48,586 nt of DNA, taken from positions 1 to 48,586 of the forward strand of contig SYFT01000011.1 in the NCBI GenBank assembly GCA_005799825.1. Reading direction: 5' to 3'. The notes below the pieces were generated by a model. The model was given only the letters and a program-made list of their open reading frames with translations. It was not told the DNA's origin and made no database searches. The position numbers were made by a program, and so were the translations under genes. Each line of letters starts with the position of its first letter. Position 1 is the stretch's first letter. Below, one piece after another: positions 1 to 9,004 of the stretch. Source of the stretch: Acidobacteriota bacterium (GTDB lineage: Bacteria > Acidobacteriota > Vicinamibacteria > Vicinamibacterales > SCN-69-37).

Positions 1-699
1 CATCTCGACGAAGTCGGAGCCGCTGATCGAAAAAAACGGTACGTTGGCCTCGCCGGCCACCGCGCGCGCCATCAGGGTCTTGCCCGTGCCGGGCGACCCC
101 ATGAGGAGCACCCCCTTGGGGATGCGGCCGCCGAGCTTCTGGAACTTCTGAGGCTCGCGAAGGAACTCGATAATTTCTTGAAGCTCCTCCTTGGCCTCAT
201 CAGCCCCGGCCACCTCTTTGAACGTGACCTTCTTCTGGGTGGACGATGAGAGCTTTGCGCGGCTCTTGCCGAACGACATGGCCTTGTTGCCGCCACTCTG
301 CATCTGCCGAGTCATGAAGATCCAGAACCCCACCATCAGGAGAATGGGGGCCCACAGGAACAGAAAGTTCGCCCACGTATTCCCGGTCTCTTTCCTTCCC
401 ACGAGCTCGACATTCAACTTCTTGACGTCTTCATAGAAGTTCGGGAACCCTTCGGGCAGGTACGAGCGCACGATCTTGCCTGGGGTGTCGTCGGCCAGCG
501 GGAATCCACGCAGTTCGGTGCCGCTGGGGCTGCCGGTCGCTTCAATCTTACTGAACTGGTTTTTACCAAGGCGGTCCATGAACTCTGTGGTGCTGATGGT
601 CGTCTCGCTTTGCCCGAAATTAGCAGTGACCTGCCACACGAGCACCGCGAGCACAAACATGCTCGTCCAAAAAAGAAATCCTCTCATCGTCGAATTCAT
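1..699 (-). CDS. ftsH: FtsH ATP-dependent zinc metalloprotease, N-terminal part
   Basis: Membrane-bound AAA+ protease that degrades misfolded and short-lived membrane and cytosolic proteins. The 233 codons present cover a first membrane segment near residues 6-25, a periplasmic domain, a second membrane segment near residues 110-125, and the start of the AAA module ([15 protein letters not shown]). The gene leaves the window just after Walker A, so the arginine finger and the HEXXH protease site are not visible. Walker A reads GSPGTGKT where the family usually has GPPGTGKT. The chosen ATG overlaps the tilS stop as ATGA, suggesting translational coupling; a second ATG lies four codons in. A tilS-ftsH order is common in bacteria. 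Identification is secure. Confidence 0.95.
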   Translation of the reverse strand, partial: MNSTMRGFLFWTSMFVLAVLVWQVTANFGQSETTISTTEFMDRLGKNQFSKIEATGSPSGTELRGFPLADDTPGKIVRSYLPEGFPNFYEDVKKLNVELVGRKETGNTWANFLFLWAPILLMVGFWIFMTRQMQSGGNKAMSFGKSRAKLSSSTQKKVTFKEVAGADEAKEELQEIIEFLREPQKFQKLGGRIPKGVLLMGSPGTGKTLMARAVAGEANVPFFSISGSDFVEM

Positions 700-2066
700 G
701 TTCGTTCCAGCTTTCTGAACCTCAAGGTTACCATGTCAATTGCATTGAGTCCGACAGTGGACAGCCCCTCCGCCGAGCGGCCTGGCATCCACAGGATCTG
801 ACCGTCTGCCGCCACGACGAGCGGCACACGGTCCCGTTCCGAGCGCGGGATCTTCGCGTCCACCATAAGATCCTGCACCTTTCGGTCGCTCCCTCTGAGT
901 GCGACGCGATCCCCGGGGCGTCGGTTCCGCACGGTGAGCGGAAACGCGGCCAGCGGCATTACCAATGCATACGCCTCGTCGCCGCCATCCGATGTATCGG
1001 GCGCAGGACAGGCCGCTGTCTCGGCGGTGACCCGGAGGCCGGCCTCGGGAACGACCACTTCGCCGGCCGGGGCCAAAATATAGGCGAAGGGAGGCACGGC
1101 GACCGCGGCGCCAAGCCGCACCCTCAACATGTCAGACACCCGCTCCACCCGGACGGCCGGTAGATCGAGTGAGCCGCCGCCGGCACTGCGGGCCGCGAGC
1201 CGCCGTACCGCTTCAAAATGGTCGGCCCGCCACGGGGCGTGAGGCACGAGCCGCTCGAAGACATGCCGTAACACGCGACGGGCGATGGCCGGAGCAAGCG
1301 ACTCCAGCCGGTTTCGATCCAGGTCCGCGCCGTTCGTGTCTGCATGTACGACGACCGCGGGGACGGCTTCGATGGCGAGCGCCTGCAGCGCCTGCTCGTC
1401 GTCTTCGGCGAGCGCCGCCGCGCGAGCGAGCGCGGCCACGCCGCCGGGTGCCATCTGTTCGATCATCGGAAGCAGGTCGTGGCGAACACGGTTGCGAGCA
1501 ATTGAGCGGTCGGCGTTTGAGGAGTCCTCGCAACAGCTTTCGCGGCGCGCCTCGAGCCACGTCCGCACATCCCGGCGACGACACGCCAGAAGCGGCCGGA
1601 CATACAGACCGCGCTCAGCTCGAATGCCGGAGAGCCCACGGCTGCCGGTGCCACGAAGCAAACGCAGGAGCACCGTTTCGGCCTGATCGTCAGCCGTGTG
1701 GGCGGTGACCACGCGCGAGGCACACAGGCGAGCGGCGGCGGCAGCGAAGCCACGATAGCGGCTCGCGCGGGCGGCCGCTTCGGGTGACCGGGCGGCGCGC
1801 GGGGTAATCGGCGCATCCACCACGTCGATCGGCACCCCAAGGCGGTTGGCCAACGCACGGCAGAAGGCCTCATCGCGATCCGATTCGGCCCCGCGCAAGT
1901 GGTGATTTACATGGATGAGGCCCACAAGGGTAGCGTGGTGCGGCGGTTGGTCGGAGTGCGCGCGCAGCCACAGCGCCATCGCCACTGAATCGGCGCCACC
2001 CGACACGGCCGCGGCCACGCGATGGCCCGACAACGAGCGAAGTGAGGCGCGGTCAATAGTGGACAT
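696..2066 (-). CDS. tilS: tRNA(Ile)-lysidine synthase TilS
   Basis: Cytosolic enzyme that uses ATP and lysine to convert C34 of the CAU-anticodon tRNA-Ile into lysidine, so that the tRNA reads AUA instead of AUG. The N-terminal ATP-pyrophosphatase P-loop SGGADS is at residues 22-27. It is followed by the conserved HVNHHLRG stretch and the [21 protein letters not shown] motif region, and the C-terminal third carries the substrate-binding TilS domains ([11 protein letters not shown]). At 456 residues it is of normal length. It lies just downstream of a CAU tRNA on the same strand, with a GC hairpin between them, and overlaps ftsH by 4 bp, so the two proteins are probably co-transcribed. Confidence 0.95.
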   Translation of the reverse strand: MSTIDRASLRSLSGHRVAAAVSGGADSVAMALWLRAHSDQPPHHATLVGLIHVNHHLRGAESDRDEAFCRALANRLGVPIDVVDAPITPRAARSPEAAARASRYRGFAAAAARLCASRVVTAHTADDQAETVLLRLLRGTGSRGLSGIRAERGLYVRPLLACRRRDVRTWLEARRESCCEDSSNADRSIARNRVRHDLLPMIEQMAPGGVAALARAAALAEDDEQALQALAIEAVPAVVVHADTNGADLDRNRLESLAPAIARRVLRHVFERLVPHAPWRADHFEAVRRLAARSAGGGSLDLPAVRVERVSDMLRVRLGAAVAVPPFAYILAPAGEVVVPEAGLRVTAETAACPAPDTSDGGDEAYALVMPLAAFPLTVRNRRPGDRVALRGSDRKVQDLMVDAKIPRSERDRVPLVVAADGQILWMPGRSAEGLSTVGLNAIDMVTLRFRKLERT

Positions 2067-2073
2067 GATTGCC

Positions 2074-2095
2074 GTCCCGCCCCGCGAGGCGGGAC
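2074..2095 (-). promoter_or_regulatory. GC-rich hairpin in the tilS leader
   Basis: A perfect 8-bp stem (GTCCCGCC/GGCGGGAC) with a 6-nt loop sits between the 3' end of the tRNA and the tilS ATG. It has no U-tract, so it is not a standard intrinsic terminator. It could stop or process read-through transcripts from the tRNA, or reduce tilS translation because it ends 7 bases before the start codon. Seen in sequence; role inferred. Confidence 0.45.
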
Positions 2096-2111
2096 GAGTC
2101 TAAGAATAAGT

Positions 2112-2188
2112 TGGTGCCGGTGCAGGGACTTGAACCCCGGACCCTGCGGATATGAGCCGCATGCTCTAACCAACTGAGCTACACCGGC
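2112..2188 (-). tRNA. tRNA with CAU anticodon, probably elongator tRNA-Met
   Basis: A complete 77-nt cloverleaf. The 7-bp acceptor stem GCCGGTG/CACCGGC is fully paired, followed by A73 and an encoded CCA. The D arm is AGCTCAGTTGGTTAGAGC, the anticodon stem-loop is TGCGG-CTCATAT-CCGCA, and the T arm contains GGTTCAAGTCC. The paired G1-C72 excludes initiator tRNA-fMet, which normally has a mismatch there. CAU leaves elongator Met or the lysidine-modified tRNA-Ile2. The loop and variable region look more like Met to me, but the adjacent tilS keeps Ile2 open. Confidence 0.93.
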
Positions 2189-2241
2189 GAAGGCTGTCGA
2201 TCATACCTCAGCCCTCCCGGTCCAGGCCAGATCCGCCCCAG

Positions 2242-3369
2242 TCAGAGGATCAGCATCGCATCGCCATAGCTGTAGAAGGCGAAGTCGCGGGCCACGGCGT
2301 CGCGATACGCGGCCAAGAGGAGGTCTCGGCCCGTGAACGCCGCCACAAGCAGCAGCAGCGATGACTGCGGCAGGTGGAAATTGGTGAGAAGGGCATCGAT
2401 GGCCCGGAACTCATATCCGGGTGTGATGACCAGTTCAGTCCGGCCCGGTCCGGCGGTGATTACACCGGCGCCGCGGGCCGCAGACTCCAGCGCCCGTGTC
2501 GTGGTGGTGCCGACGGCCACAAGTCGCCCGCCAGCCGCCCTGGCCTGTGTGACCGCCGTGGCTGTTGCCGCAGTCACTTCATACCGCTCGGCGTCCACGC
2601 GGTGATCAGCCGTGTCTTCCACCGTGACCGGCTTGAACGTACCGTAACCGACATGGAGTGTGACGGTCGCGCTGCCGACGCCCGCGGCCTGCAGGGCGGC
2701 TATGAGTTCTTCGTCAAAATGCAGTCCAGCCGTGGGTGCGGCAATCGACCCGGGCTCGCGTGAGAACATCGTCTGGTATCGCGCGCGGTCGTCGTCGGTG
2801 TCGGCGCGGCGGATGTAGGGCGGCAGCGGGATGTGGCCGAGCCGGTCGATGGCCTCGTCGACCGATGCGCCCGCGGCGACGAGGCGCACACGCCTGCGGC
2901 CAGCGTCATCGATCGCTCCAATCGTGCCGGTCAGGGATACACCGGGCGCGCGATTCTCGTCGGTGAAGTCGATCTGCGCACCGACCAGCAGTTTCGCGCC
3001 GGGCTTGACCAGGGCCCACCAATCGAACTCGGAAAAAGACGTCGGGTGTCTTTTTTGAAAAGGCTCTGCCAACAAAGATACCCGAAATCTTTTTCCGGCG
3101 TCAGCGGCGTCGAGCTCTTCCAGCAGCAAACACTCGGCCCGACCGCCGCCCGGCACCCGGTGGCCCAGCAGCCGCGCGGGAAACACGCGCGAGTCGTTGG
3201 CCACCAACAAATCGCCGGCCCTGAACCACTGCGGCAGATCCGCGACACGTGACTCTCGCCACGTCCCGGCGGCTCGATCAACCACGAGCAGCCGCGACTG
3301 GCCCCGCTCGCGCGGATACTGCGCGATCAGGCGATCGGGGAGATCAAAATCAAAGTCGCTAACGCGCAC
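2242..3369 (-). CDS. queA: S-adenosylmethionine:tRNA ribosyltransferase-isomerase QueA
   Basis: Transfers and isomerises the ribosyl group of S-adenosylmethionine onto preQ1 in tRNA, giving epoxyqueuosine. Family hallmarks are visible throughout: FDFDLPDRLIAQYP at the start, LLVANDSRVFPARL, AGLHFDEELI, HVGYGTF, TNFHLPQSSLLLLV and a C-terminal FYSYGDAMLIL. The protein is 375 residues, about 30 longer than usual. The excess sits near residues 88-115, immediately before the conserved WWALVKPGAKL, and residues 92-113 are encoded by a 66-bp palindromic repeat that also occurs elsewhere in the window. The start is GTG. The gene is probably still functional because the insertion is in frame and the catalytic core is intact. 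Confidence 0.95.
   Translation of the reverse strand: MRVSDFDFDLPDRLIAQYPRERGQSRLLVVDRAAGTWRESRVADLPQWFRAGDLLVANDSRVFPARLLGHRVPGGGRAECLLLEELDAADAGKRFRVSLLAEPFQKRHPTSFSEFDWWALVKPGAKLLVGAQIDFTDENRAPGVSLTGTIGAIDDAGRRRVRLVAAGASVDEAIDRLGHIPLPPYIRRADTDDDRARYQTMFSREPGSIAAPTAGLHFDEELIAALQAAGVGSATVTLHVGYGTFKPVTVEDTADHRVDAERYEVTAATATAVTQARAAGGRLVAVGTTTTRALESAARGAGVITAGPGRTELVITPGYEFRAIDALLTNFHLPQSSLLLLVAAFTGRDLLLAAYRDAVARDFAFYSYGDAMLIL
3031..3096. repeat. Large palindromic repeat inserted in queA (copy 1)
   Basis: The 23-nt arms at 3031-3053 and 3074-3096 are inverted copies agreeing at 20 of 23 positions, with a 20-nt spacer. The core is GAAAAAGACGTCGGGTGTC. The same core and layout recur at 26790-26849 in non-coding DNA. 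The element is 66 bp, a multiple of three, and keeps queA open in the read direction. Confidence 0.8.
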
Positions 3370-3387
3370 ACCCTATGGTGGCACGTC

Positions 3388-3823
3388 TCACGGGTGCGTC
3401 ACGGTGATCGAAAACGCCACCGGTCCCACCTGTCCTGTCACGTCCGACACCTGGATGCAGTAAATGCCTGCCGCCAGGCTGCCGCTCAGGTGCGGTCCTG
3501 TCCCGGGTGTCGTGGCCACGTACGCGGTGGCCGCGACGATGCAGATGCCTCCAGCTAATACCGTGCCAGCCCCACCCCCATCAGCACAGTCGGCTGCAGC
3601 GATCCGTCGGGACGAGTCTGCACGCGGCCAACGTCAGCGTAATAGTCACGGGCCCGCCCTGCCCCACCGCATAGGTCTTGGTCGTGTTCTGGAAAACGTC
3701 GCCCACCGGCGGCACCGCGGTACGCGTCAGTGCCTCGGTGGCGATGGCTTCCGAAGGCAGTGTCGGTTGATACAGCGTCACCGACTGATTGCAGCCAGTG
3801 GCGGCGAGGGCCAAGCCGACCAC
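3388..3823 (-). pseudogene. Decayed exported lipoprotein gene with two frameshifts
   Basis: A GTG-initiated frame begins with a lipoprotein signal ending in LALAATGC (lipobox), then continues as a small secreted domain to GPVTITLTLA. The sensible protein then moves to a second frame (DVGRVQTRPDGSLQPTVLMG) and then to a third, which runs to a proper end (LSGSLAAGIYCIQVSDVTG, then AFSITVTHP and stop). Similar exported proteins ending in a beta-rich domain of this form are common in acidobacteria. Each frame alone makes no complete protein. It is either a pseudogene or the site of two sequencing errors. An in-frame CTG further upstream could extend the signal peptide. No neighbour suggests a function. 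Confidence 0.6.
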
Positions 3824-3966
3824 GACGGGTGCGAAGTGTCTGATCCGCAGACCAGGATTCTACCGCCCGGACGCCGTCACATGTTTCTGCACGTCCGCCA
3901 GATGGACTGCAGTGACGCCGGCCCGCCAGCCGACACTGTAGTAGACTCCCGGCTGGAGGATTGCCA

Positions 3967-4848
3967 ATGTCTCGACTGCGCGGTGTTGCTGGGGTCCTGG
4001 GTCTTGTGATGTTGGCGGCAGTGCCTGCGGGGCTTGCGGCGACGCAGGCGCCGACGCGCACCGTGTATGTGTCGGTCATGGACTCCACCGGCGCGCCCGT
4101 CGGCGACATGAAGCCGGAGGAATTCAGCGTCAAGGAAGACGGCGCGGTGCGCACGATAACCAAAGTGGATCGCGCGTCAGAGCCGATTCACTACGTGATC
4201 ATGGTGGACACGACCCCGGCGTATGGGCGCGCGGTGAATGTCATCCGTGAGGCCGTGAAGGCCTTCACCGCGTTGTTGTTCAGCGTCGATCCGAAGACGC
4301 AGTTCTCGTTTGTGGAATTTGGCGGGGTCTCGATGACCGTCATGGACTTCACCTCTGAGCAGGCGAAGATCGACGCCAGCCTCGGTAAGCTCATGCCGAA
4401 ATCGAGTGAGTCCGTGTTGAACGAAGCGCTGGTGGATGTGTCGAAGACACTGGCCGCACTGCCCCCGACCACACGGAAGGTCATCCTCACCATCAATATG
4501 GAGCCCACGATTGACTCCACGAACGTGCAGGCGCGACAGGTGGCCGAGGAAGTGCGTAAGTCCGGCGCCATCGTCTGGTCGGTGGCATTGCAGGAAGGCA
4601 CGCGGCGCGATTCCAATCGTGAAAATCTGCTCAAGGGGCTGGCAGCCAACACCGGGGGCCGGTGGGTGGTGCTGCAGGGACCGAGCCAGACAAACCTAAG
4701 CGCATTCCTGCGCAGCATCGCGGCCAACTCGTTTTCGCAGTACGCCGTCACGTATACGCCGGGTGACACACCCACGCCGGTGAAGGTCACCGACGTGGGC
4801 GTGTCACGTCCGGGAGTGTTGGCACTCTCGATGAAGTGGAGCCGCTAA
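3967..4848 (+). CDS. Exported VWFA-related domain protein
   Basis: A 293-residue secreted protein of the type often called acidobacterial VWFA-related. It has a signal peptide (LGLVMLAAVPAGLAA), then the short conserved beta segment VYVSVMDSTGAPVGDMKPEEF with VKEDG, then a VWA-like fold starting at YVIMVDTTPAYG. The metal-site pattern is DTTPA rather than DxSxS, so a normal MIDAS is doubtful. The ATG is preferred over an in-frame TTG six bases upstream because GGAGGA lies 6 nt before it. Family members probably act in protein-protein contacts at the cell surface, but no specific role is known. It is monocistronic, with a possible -10 TAGACT upstream. Confidence 0.8.
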   Translation: MSRLRGVAGVLGLVMLAAVPAGLAATQAPTRTVYVSVMDSTGAPVGDMKPEEFSVKEDGAVRTITKVDRASEPIHYVIMVDTTPAYGRAVNVIREAVKAFTALLFSVDPKTQFSFVEFGGVSMTVMDFTSEQAKIDASLGKLMPKSSESVLNEALVDVSKTLAALPPTTRKVILTINMEPTIDSTNVQARQVAEEVRKSGAIVWSVALQEGTRRDSNRENLLKGLAANTGGRWVVLQGPSQTNLSAFLRSIAANSFSQYAVTYTPGDTPTPVKVTDVGVSRPGVLALSMKWSR

Positions 4849-4923
4849 ACCGCAAGGAGGATCCCATTCACCTGTAAGGGCACGTCCTTCATGCCTCGTG
4901 TGAGAGCCGTTTGAAGCAGCGCT

Positions 4924-5922
4924 CTACAGGCTCCAGCGGAGCAAGACAGACCCTACGGTAAAGCCGGCGCCCACCGACGTCAGGAGTACAAGATCGCCCT
5001 TCTTGAGCCGGCCGTCTTTGCGCGCATCCATGAGCGCGAGGGGGATCGTCGCGGCGGTGGTGTTGCCGTAGTACTCGAGGTTGATGATCACCTTGTCCAT
5101 CGGCAGACCAATACGCTCGGCCGTGGCCTCGATGATGCGGCGATTGGCCTGATGTGACACAAACAAATCTAGATCCGCGCCGGTGAGACCGTTCTTCGTC
5201 AGGACACGCGTGGCGATCTCCCCGCTCTGGCGCACCGCAAACTTGAACACGGCGGCACCATCCTGCCTCATGTAGTGCAGCTTCTTGTCCACGGTCTCAT
5301 GCGTGGCGGGCAACTTGCTCCCGCCCGCCGGCATACAAAGGGCGTCGCCGCCATGGCCATCAATTTCGTTCGCGAAGTCGATTAGACAGGGCTCGTCCGG
5401 ACCGGCCACAGACAGCACCACGGCACCGGCGCCGTCGCCAAACAACACGCAGGTCGATCGATCCGTGTAGTCGATGATCGACGACATGACATCGGCGCCC
5501 ACCACCAGTGCGTGGTCGGACGCTCCGGACGCCACCATCTTCCACGCGGTCGTCAGCGCATATACAAACCCGGAACAGGCTGCACCCAGGTCGAAGCCCC
5601 AGGCATTCGTGGCGCCGATTTTCGCCTGCAGCACGCACGCGGTGCTCGGGAAGATGGTGTCGGGCGTGGTGGTGCCGAACACAATGAAGTCGATGTCTTT
5701 TGGCGTGAGTCCGGCCTCGGCGATCGCCGCGAGCGCAGCCGGCTTGGCGATGTCGGACGTCGCCTCGCCAGGCGCCACCTTGTGACGCTCTCGGATGCCC
5801 GTCCGCTGCAGGATCCACTCGTCCGTGGTGTCCACCATCTTCGACAAGTCGTCATTCGTGATCACGCCGGGTGGAACGTATGCACCCAATCCCGCAATCT
5901 TCACCGGTCTCATCGTCACCAC
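4924..5922 (-). CDS. fabH: 3-oxoacyl-ACP synthase III FabH
   Basis: Condenses an acyl-CoA with malonyl-ACP to start fatty acid synthesis. The thiolase-fold catalytic triad is visible: Cys116 in ACSGFV, His257 in SHQANRR and Asn287 in [11 protein letters not shown]. The conserved [14 protein letters not shown] stretch is near residue 33. The 332-residue length is normal. Translation may begin at a GTG overlapping the end of ruvB (AGGA six bases upstream) or at the ATG nine bases later. It is the last gene of a tightly packed run after ruvB, so it is probably expressed from a promoter upstream of yebC. Confidence 0.95.
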   Translation of the reverse strand: MVTMRPVKIAGLGAYVPPGVITNDDLSKMVDTTDEWILQRTGIRERHKVAPGEATSDIAKPAALAAIAEAGLTPKDIDFIVFGTTTPDTIFPSTACVLQAKIGATNAWGFDLGAACSGFVYALTTAWKMVASGASDHALVVGADVMSSIIDYTDRSTCVLFGDGAGAVVLSVAGPDEPCLIDFANEIDGHGGDALCMPAGGSKLPATHETVDKKLHYMRQDGAAVFKFAVRQSGEIATRVLTKNGLTGADLDLFVSHQANRRIIEATAERIGLPMDKVIINLEYYGNTTAATIPLALMDARKDGRLKKGDLVLLTSVGAGFTVGSVLLRWSL

Positions 5923-6959
5923 AAGCGATCCTTTCCGGGGGCCATCAATCCGAAATACTCATACGCACGCGCGGTGGCCACTCGCCCCCGCGGTGTGCGA
6001 TCGAGAAATCCAATCTGTATCAGATACGGCTCGTAGATATCCTCAATCGCGTCTTTTTCTTCCCCAATAGCGGCCGCCAGACTGTTGAGGCCGACGGGGC
6101 CGCCGCCAAACTTGTCGATGATGGTACGCAGCAGGCGGCGATCGGCTTCATCAAAGCCATGTTCGTCCACCTCCAGCAACTCCAGTGCCTTGTGGCAGAC
6201 CTCGGACGTAATGACGCCGTCGGCCCGTACTTCGGCAAAATCGCGAATGCGCCGCAGAAGCCGATTGGCGATGCGAGGGGTACCCCTCGACCTGCGGGCG
6301 ATTTCCTCGCAGGCGCCCGGCGCGGCTTCCACACCGAGGATGCGCGCCGATCGCGTGACGATCTCTGTCAGGTCCACGTCCTGATAAAAGTCGAGGCGAT
6401 GGACAATGCCGAAGCGGGCGCGAAGGGGTGACGTGAGGAGGCCCGCTCGTGTGGTGGCGCCAATCAACGTAAACGGCTGCAGTGGGACCTTCACCGACCT
6501 CGCGCTTGGCCCCTGACCGATCAGAATGTCGAGTTCAAAGTCCTCCATCGCCGGATAGAGGATCTCTTCGATCACCGGGCTCATCCGATGGATTTCGTCG
6601 ATGAACAAGACTTCGCGTGCCTGGAGCGACGTCAGCATCGCGGCCAGGTCGCCGGGCTTCTCGATCACGGGTCCAGACGTCGCGCGGACGGGCACGCCCA
6701 GTTCGTTCCCGATCACGTACGCCAGCGTCGTTTTGCCGAGACCGGGCGGGCCGAACAGCAGTACGTGGTCGAGCGCTTCTGCGCGCTGGCGCGCGGCGGC
6801 AATCGAGACCTGGAGGTTTTCGCGGACGCGATCCTGGCCAATGTATTCGTCGAACGTGCGCGGACGTAAACCCGCATCGTATTGCGCGTCGTCATCCTGC
6901 GGCGTCCCGTCGACGAGGTGGTCGCCAGGCATCGACTCATCGGCGCGCGGGTCGCTCAT
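5916..6959 (-). CDS. ruvB: Holliday junction branch migration helicase RuvB
   Basis: AAA+ motor that drives branch migration of Holliday junctions together with RuvA. Walker [10 protein letters not shown] is at residues 70-78, Walker B is LFIDEIHRM, sensor 1 is GATTRAGLL, and the C-terminal winged helix includes [18 protein letters not shown]. At 347 residues it is the usual length. Its ATG overlaps the ruvA stop as ATGA, and its own stop overlaps the preferred fabH start, indicating coupled translation. Confidence 0.97.
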   Translation of the reverse strand: MSDPRADESMPGDHLVDGTPQDDDAQYDAGLRPRTFDEYIGQDRVRENLQVSIAAARQRAEALDHVLLFGPPGLGKTTLAYVIGNELGVPVRATSGPVIEKPGDLAAMLTSLQAREVLFIDEIHRMSPVIEEILYPAMEDFELDILIGQGPSARSVKVPLQPFTLIGATTRAGLLTSPLRARFGIVHRLDFYQDVDLTEIVTRSARILGVEAAPGACEEIARRSRGTPRIANRLLRRIRDFAEVRADGVITSEVCHKALELLEVDEHGFDEADRRLLRTIIDKFGGGPVGLNSLAAAIGEEKDAIEDIYEPYLIQIGFLDRTPRGRVATARAYEYFGLMAPGKDRLW

Positions 6960-7561
6960 CGCGCGAGTTCCTTCAACACTTCGCGCAGTGCCGGTTCAAA
7001 GGCCATGACTTCGGGTCCGCGGCCCAGTACGCGATCGACCGCTTTGTCGGCGGCTGCGCGCTGGTACCCAAGGTTGGCCAGCGCCGAGAGCAGGTCTTCG
7101 CGTACGGCGGCGCCACCTGTGGCCAGGCTGGCGGGCACCTGGCCGAAGTCTTGAGCGAGCCGATCGCGCAACTCCACCACCAGGCGCTCAGCCGTCTTGC
7201 GTCCCACGCCTGGAATGGCGGTGAGCCGGCCGAGATCATTGTCGCGAATGGCGCGACCCAGATCTGAGGGTTCGATTCCGGACAGAATCGCGAGCGCGAG
7301 CTTCGGTCCCACGCCATTGATGCCGATGAGGCGCTCGAAAAGCGTGTGCTCAAGCGCGGTGGCAAACCCGAACAACTGGATGATGTCCTCGCGGACGTGG
7401 GTGTAGATACGAAGCGCTACGGGCGAACCAGCGTTGCCGAGGGTGTAGATCGTGGACAGCGGCGCAAGCACTTCATAGCCCACGCCCTGCACGTCAATGA
7501 CTAGGCGCTGTACGCAGCGCGCGTCTTTCTCGAGCAGGCGACCTGATAGGTGGGCGATCAC
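6956..7561 (-). CDS. ruvA: Holliday junction DNA-binding protein RuvA
   Basis: Tetrameric protein that binds four-way DNA junctions and loads RuvB. It has an N-terminal OB fold ([31 protein letters not shown]), two helix-hairpin-helix motifs ([15 protein letters not shown] and [18 protein letters not shown]) and a C-terminal domain III that contacts RuvB ([20 protein letters not shown]). It is 201 residues with a GTG start, 13 nt after ruvC and overlapping ruvB by 4 bp. Confidence 0.97.
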   Translation of the reverse strand: MIAHLSGRLLEKDARCVQRLVIDVQGVGYEVLAPLSTIYTLGNAGSPVALRIYTHVREDIIQLFGFATALEHTLFERLIGINGVGPKLALAILSGIEPSDLGRAIRDNDLGRLTAIPGVGRKTAERLVVELRDRLAQDFGQVPASLATGGAAVREDLLSALANLGYQRAAADKAVDRVLGRGPEVMAFEPALREVLKELAR

Positions 7562-7574
7562 GACGGGTAGGCGA

Positions 7575-8138
7575 TCACGGCGCCTGCCGCCCGGCAGTCG
7601 CCGGCCGGTAGTCGCGCCAGTTCTTGAGATGCCGGGGGAGCGACCGCGTGCTGCGGCGCGCGAGCGCTGCTGTACCGGAGTGGCTGTGGCACAATGCGGC
7701 AGCGAGCGCGTCTGACGCGTCGAACGGCTTAGGTAACGCGGTCAGGCCCAGCAGCAACTTCACCATGTGCTGCACCTGGACCTTGTCGGCGCGGCCGTAG
7801 CCGACCACCGCCAGCTTGATCTCCGCGGGTGTGTATTCGACGATCGGCACACCGGCCTGCACGGCGGCCAGCATGGCCACACCTCGCGCATGACCAAGCT
7901 GCAGCGCCGAGCGCACATTGCGGGCATGAAACAAGTTTTCGATAGCCACGCAGTCGGGCGAAGTTTCGCGAAGGACACGAGACAACGTCTCATGGATGAC
8001 GTGAAGCCGCTCGGCAAAACTCGAACCGGCCGGCGCTGCAATGGCCCCGCACGTCACCAAGACATGGCGGCTGCCGCCAGCCTCGACGCACCCATAGCCG
8101 GTGCGAATCGAGCCTGGGTCAATGCCAAATATCCTCAC
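7575..8138 (-). CDS. ruvC: Crossover junction endonuclease RuvC
   Basis: Resolvase that nicks Holliday junctions symmetrically. Acidic active-site residues are visible: Asp7 in IFGIDPGS, Glu in VAIENLFHARN, and the aspartates in FDASDALAAALCHS. The 187 residues include a slightly long, basic C-terminal tail. The GTG start overlaps the yebC stop (GTGA), placing it directly behind yebC, which is the common yebC-ruvC order in bacteria. Confidence 0.97.
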   Translation of the reverse strand: MRIFGIDPGSIRTGYGCVEAGGSRHVLVTCGAIAAPAGSSFAERLHVIHETLSRVLRETSPDCVAIENLFHARNVRSALQLGHARGVAMLAAVQAGVPIVEYTPAEIKLAVVGYGRADKVQVQHMVKLLLGLTALPKPFDASDALAAALCHSHSGTAALARRSTRSLPRHLKNWRDYRPATAGRQAP

Positions 8139-8884
8139 GCCAGAGAAGCCTCGATGTCCTTTTCCTCGAAGTCGGCGTTGGTCCAGACGTTGCGCGTGTC
8201 GTCGCAGTCGTCAAGCGCCTCCATCAGCTTCATCATCTGAGCCACGGCCTTGCCTTCAATGGTGACGTAGTTCTGTGGAAGCATGGCGACTTCCGAACGG
8301 TCAGGCTCAAGGCCCAGAGCCTTGACGGCGTCGAGCACGGCCTGGTGGTTCTCGGGGCTACACGTCACTTCCCAGACATCGCCTTCGTCCTTCATGTCGT
8401 CGGCGCCCGCCTCGAGCGCGGCCGACATCAACGTGTCTTCCTGCGCCTTGGCCTTGTCCACCACGACCAGACCCTTCTTGTCGAACATCCAGCCGACGCT
8501 GTTCGCTTCGCCGAGGTTCCCGCCGTACTTGCCGAAGATGTGGCGCACTTCGCTGACCGTACGGTTGCGGTTGTCGGTAATTGTGTCGACGATCACCGCC
8601 ACGCCGCCGGGGCCGTAGCCCTCTTAAATGATCTCTTCGTAGTTGACGCCTTCTTCTTCACCGGTGCCGCGGCGAATGGCGCGCTTGATGTTGTCGGCAG
8701 GCATGTTGACCTGCTTGGCATCAGCGATGATCGTGCGCAGGCGGGGATTCATGTCGGGATCGCCGCCGCCGTTGCGCGACGCCACCGTCAGTTCCTTGAT
8801 GATGCGCGTGAAAATCTTGCCGCGCTTGGCGTCGGCCGCGCCCTTCTTATGCTTGATCGTATGCCACTTGGAATGGCCTGACAT
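8135..8884 (-). pseudogene. yebC: YebC/PmpR family protein interrupted by one in-frame stop
   Basis: The frame starts [20 protein letters not shown], typical of YebC/TACO1 proteins, which have been linked to transcription control and to relief of ribosome stalling. Codon 87 is TAA (8624-8626), where the family usually has a tyrosine between YEEI and EGYGPGG. After the stop the same frame continues uninterrupted through EGYGPGGVAVIVDTITDNRN to a normal C-terminus, giving 249 codons in all. The break lies near the boundary of the N-terminal domain. Possible readings are a recent nonsense mutation, a base-call error, or two separate pieces with reinitiation at the GTG at 8602. Nothing else is degraded. 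Confidence 0.85.
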
Positions 8885-8960
8885 GAGGTGTTCTCCCGCC
8901 GCGTGAAATGCCGCTCTTCCAAGCGGAAACTTGGGTCAGTCATGCTACCACGCGGCTGGC

Positions 8961-8992
8961 CTCGGGCTTGAGGACCAGCCCGAGCTACGTTC
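8961..8992 (+). repeat. Short hairpin repeat, copy 1
   Basis: An 8-bp stem CTCGGGCT/AGCCCGAG around the loop TGAGGACC, followed by CTACGTTC. It forms an inverted pair with copy 2 only about 15 nt away, like the paired arrangement of REP/BIME elements. It lies in the gap between yebC and the methyltransferase gene. Confidence 0.75.
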
Positions 8993-9004
8993 CTCCCTCC
9001 GCAG

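Noticed and set aside
1169-1708. 179-codon frame antisense to tilS
   Set aside because: Arg/Ala-rich shadow with no start signals.
8621-8629. Recoding of the yebC stop as selenocysteine or similar
   Set aside because: The codon is TAA, which is not used for selenocysteine or pyrrolysine, and no recoding structure is evident. Nonsense change or base error is simpler.
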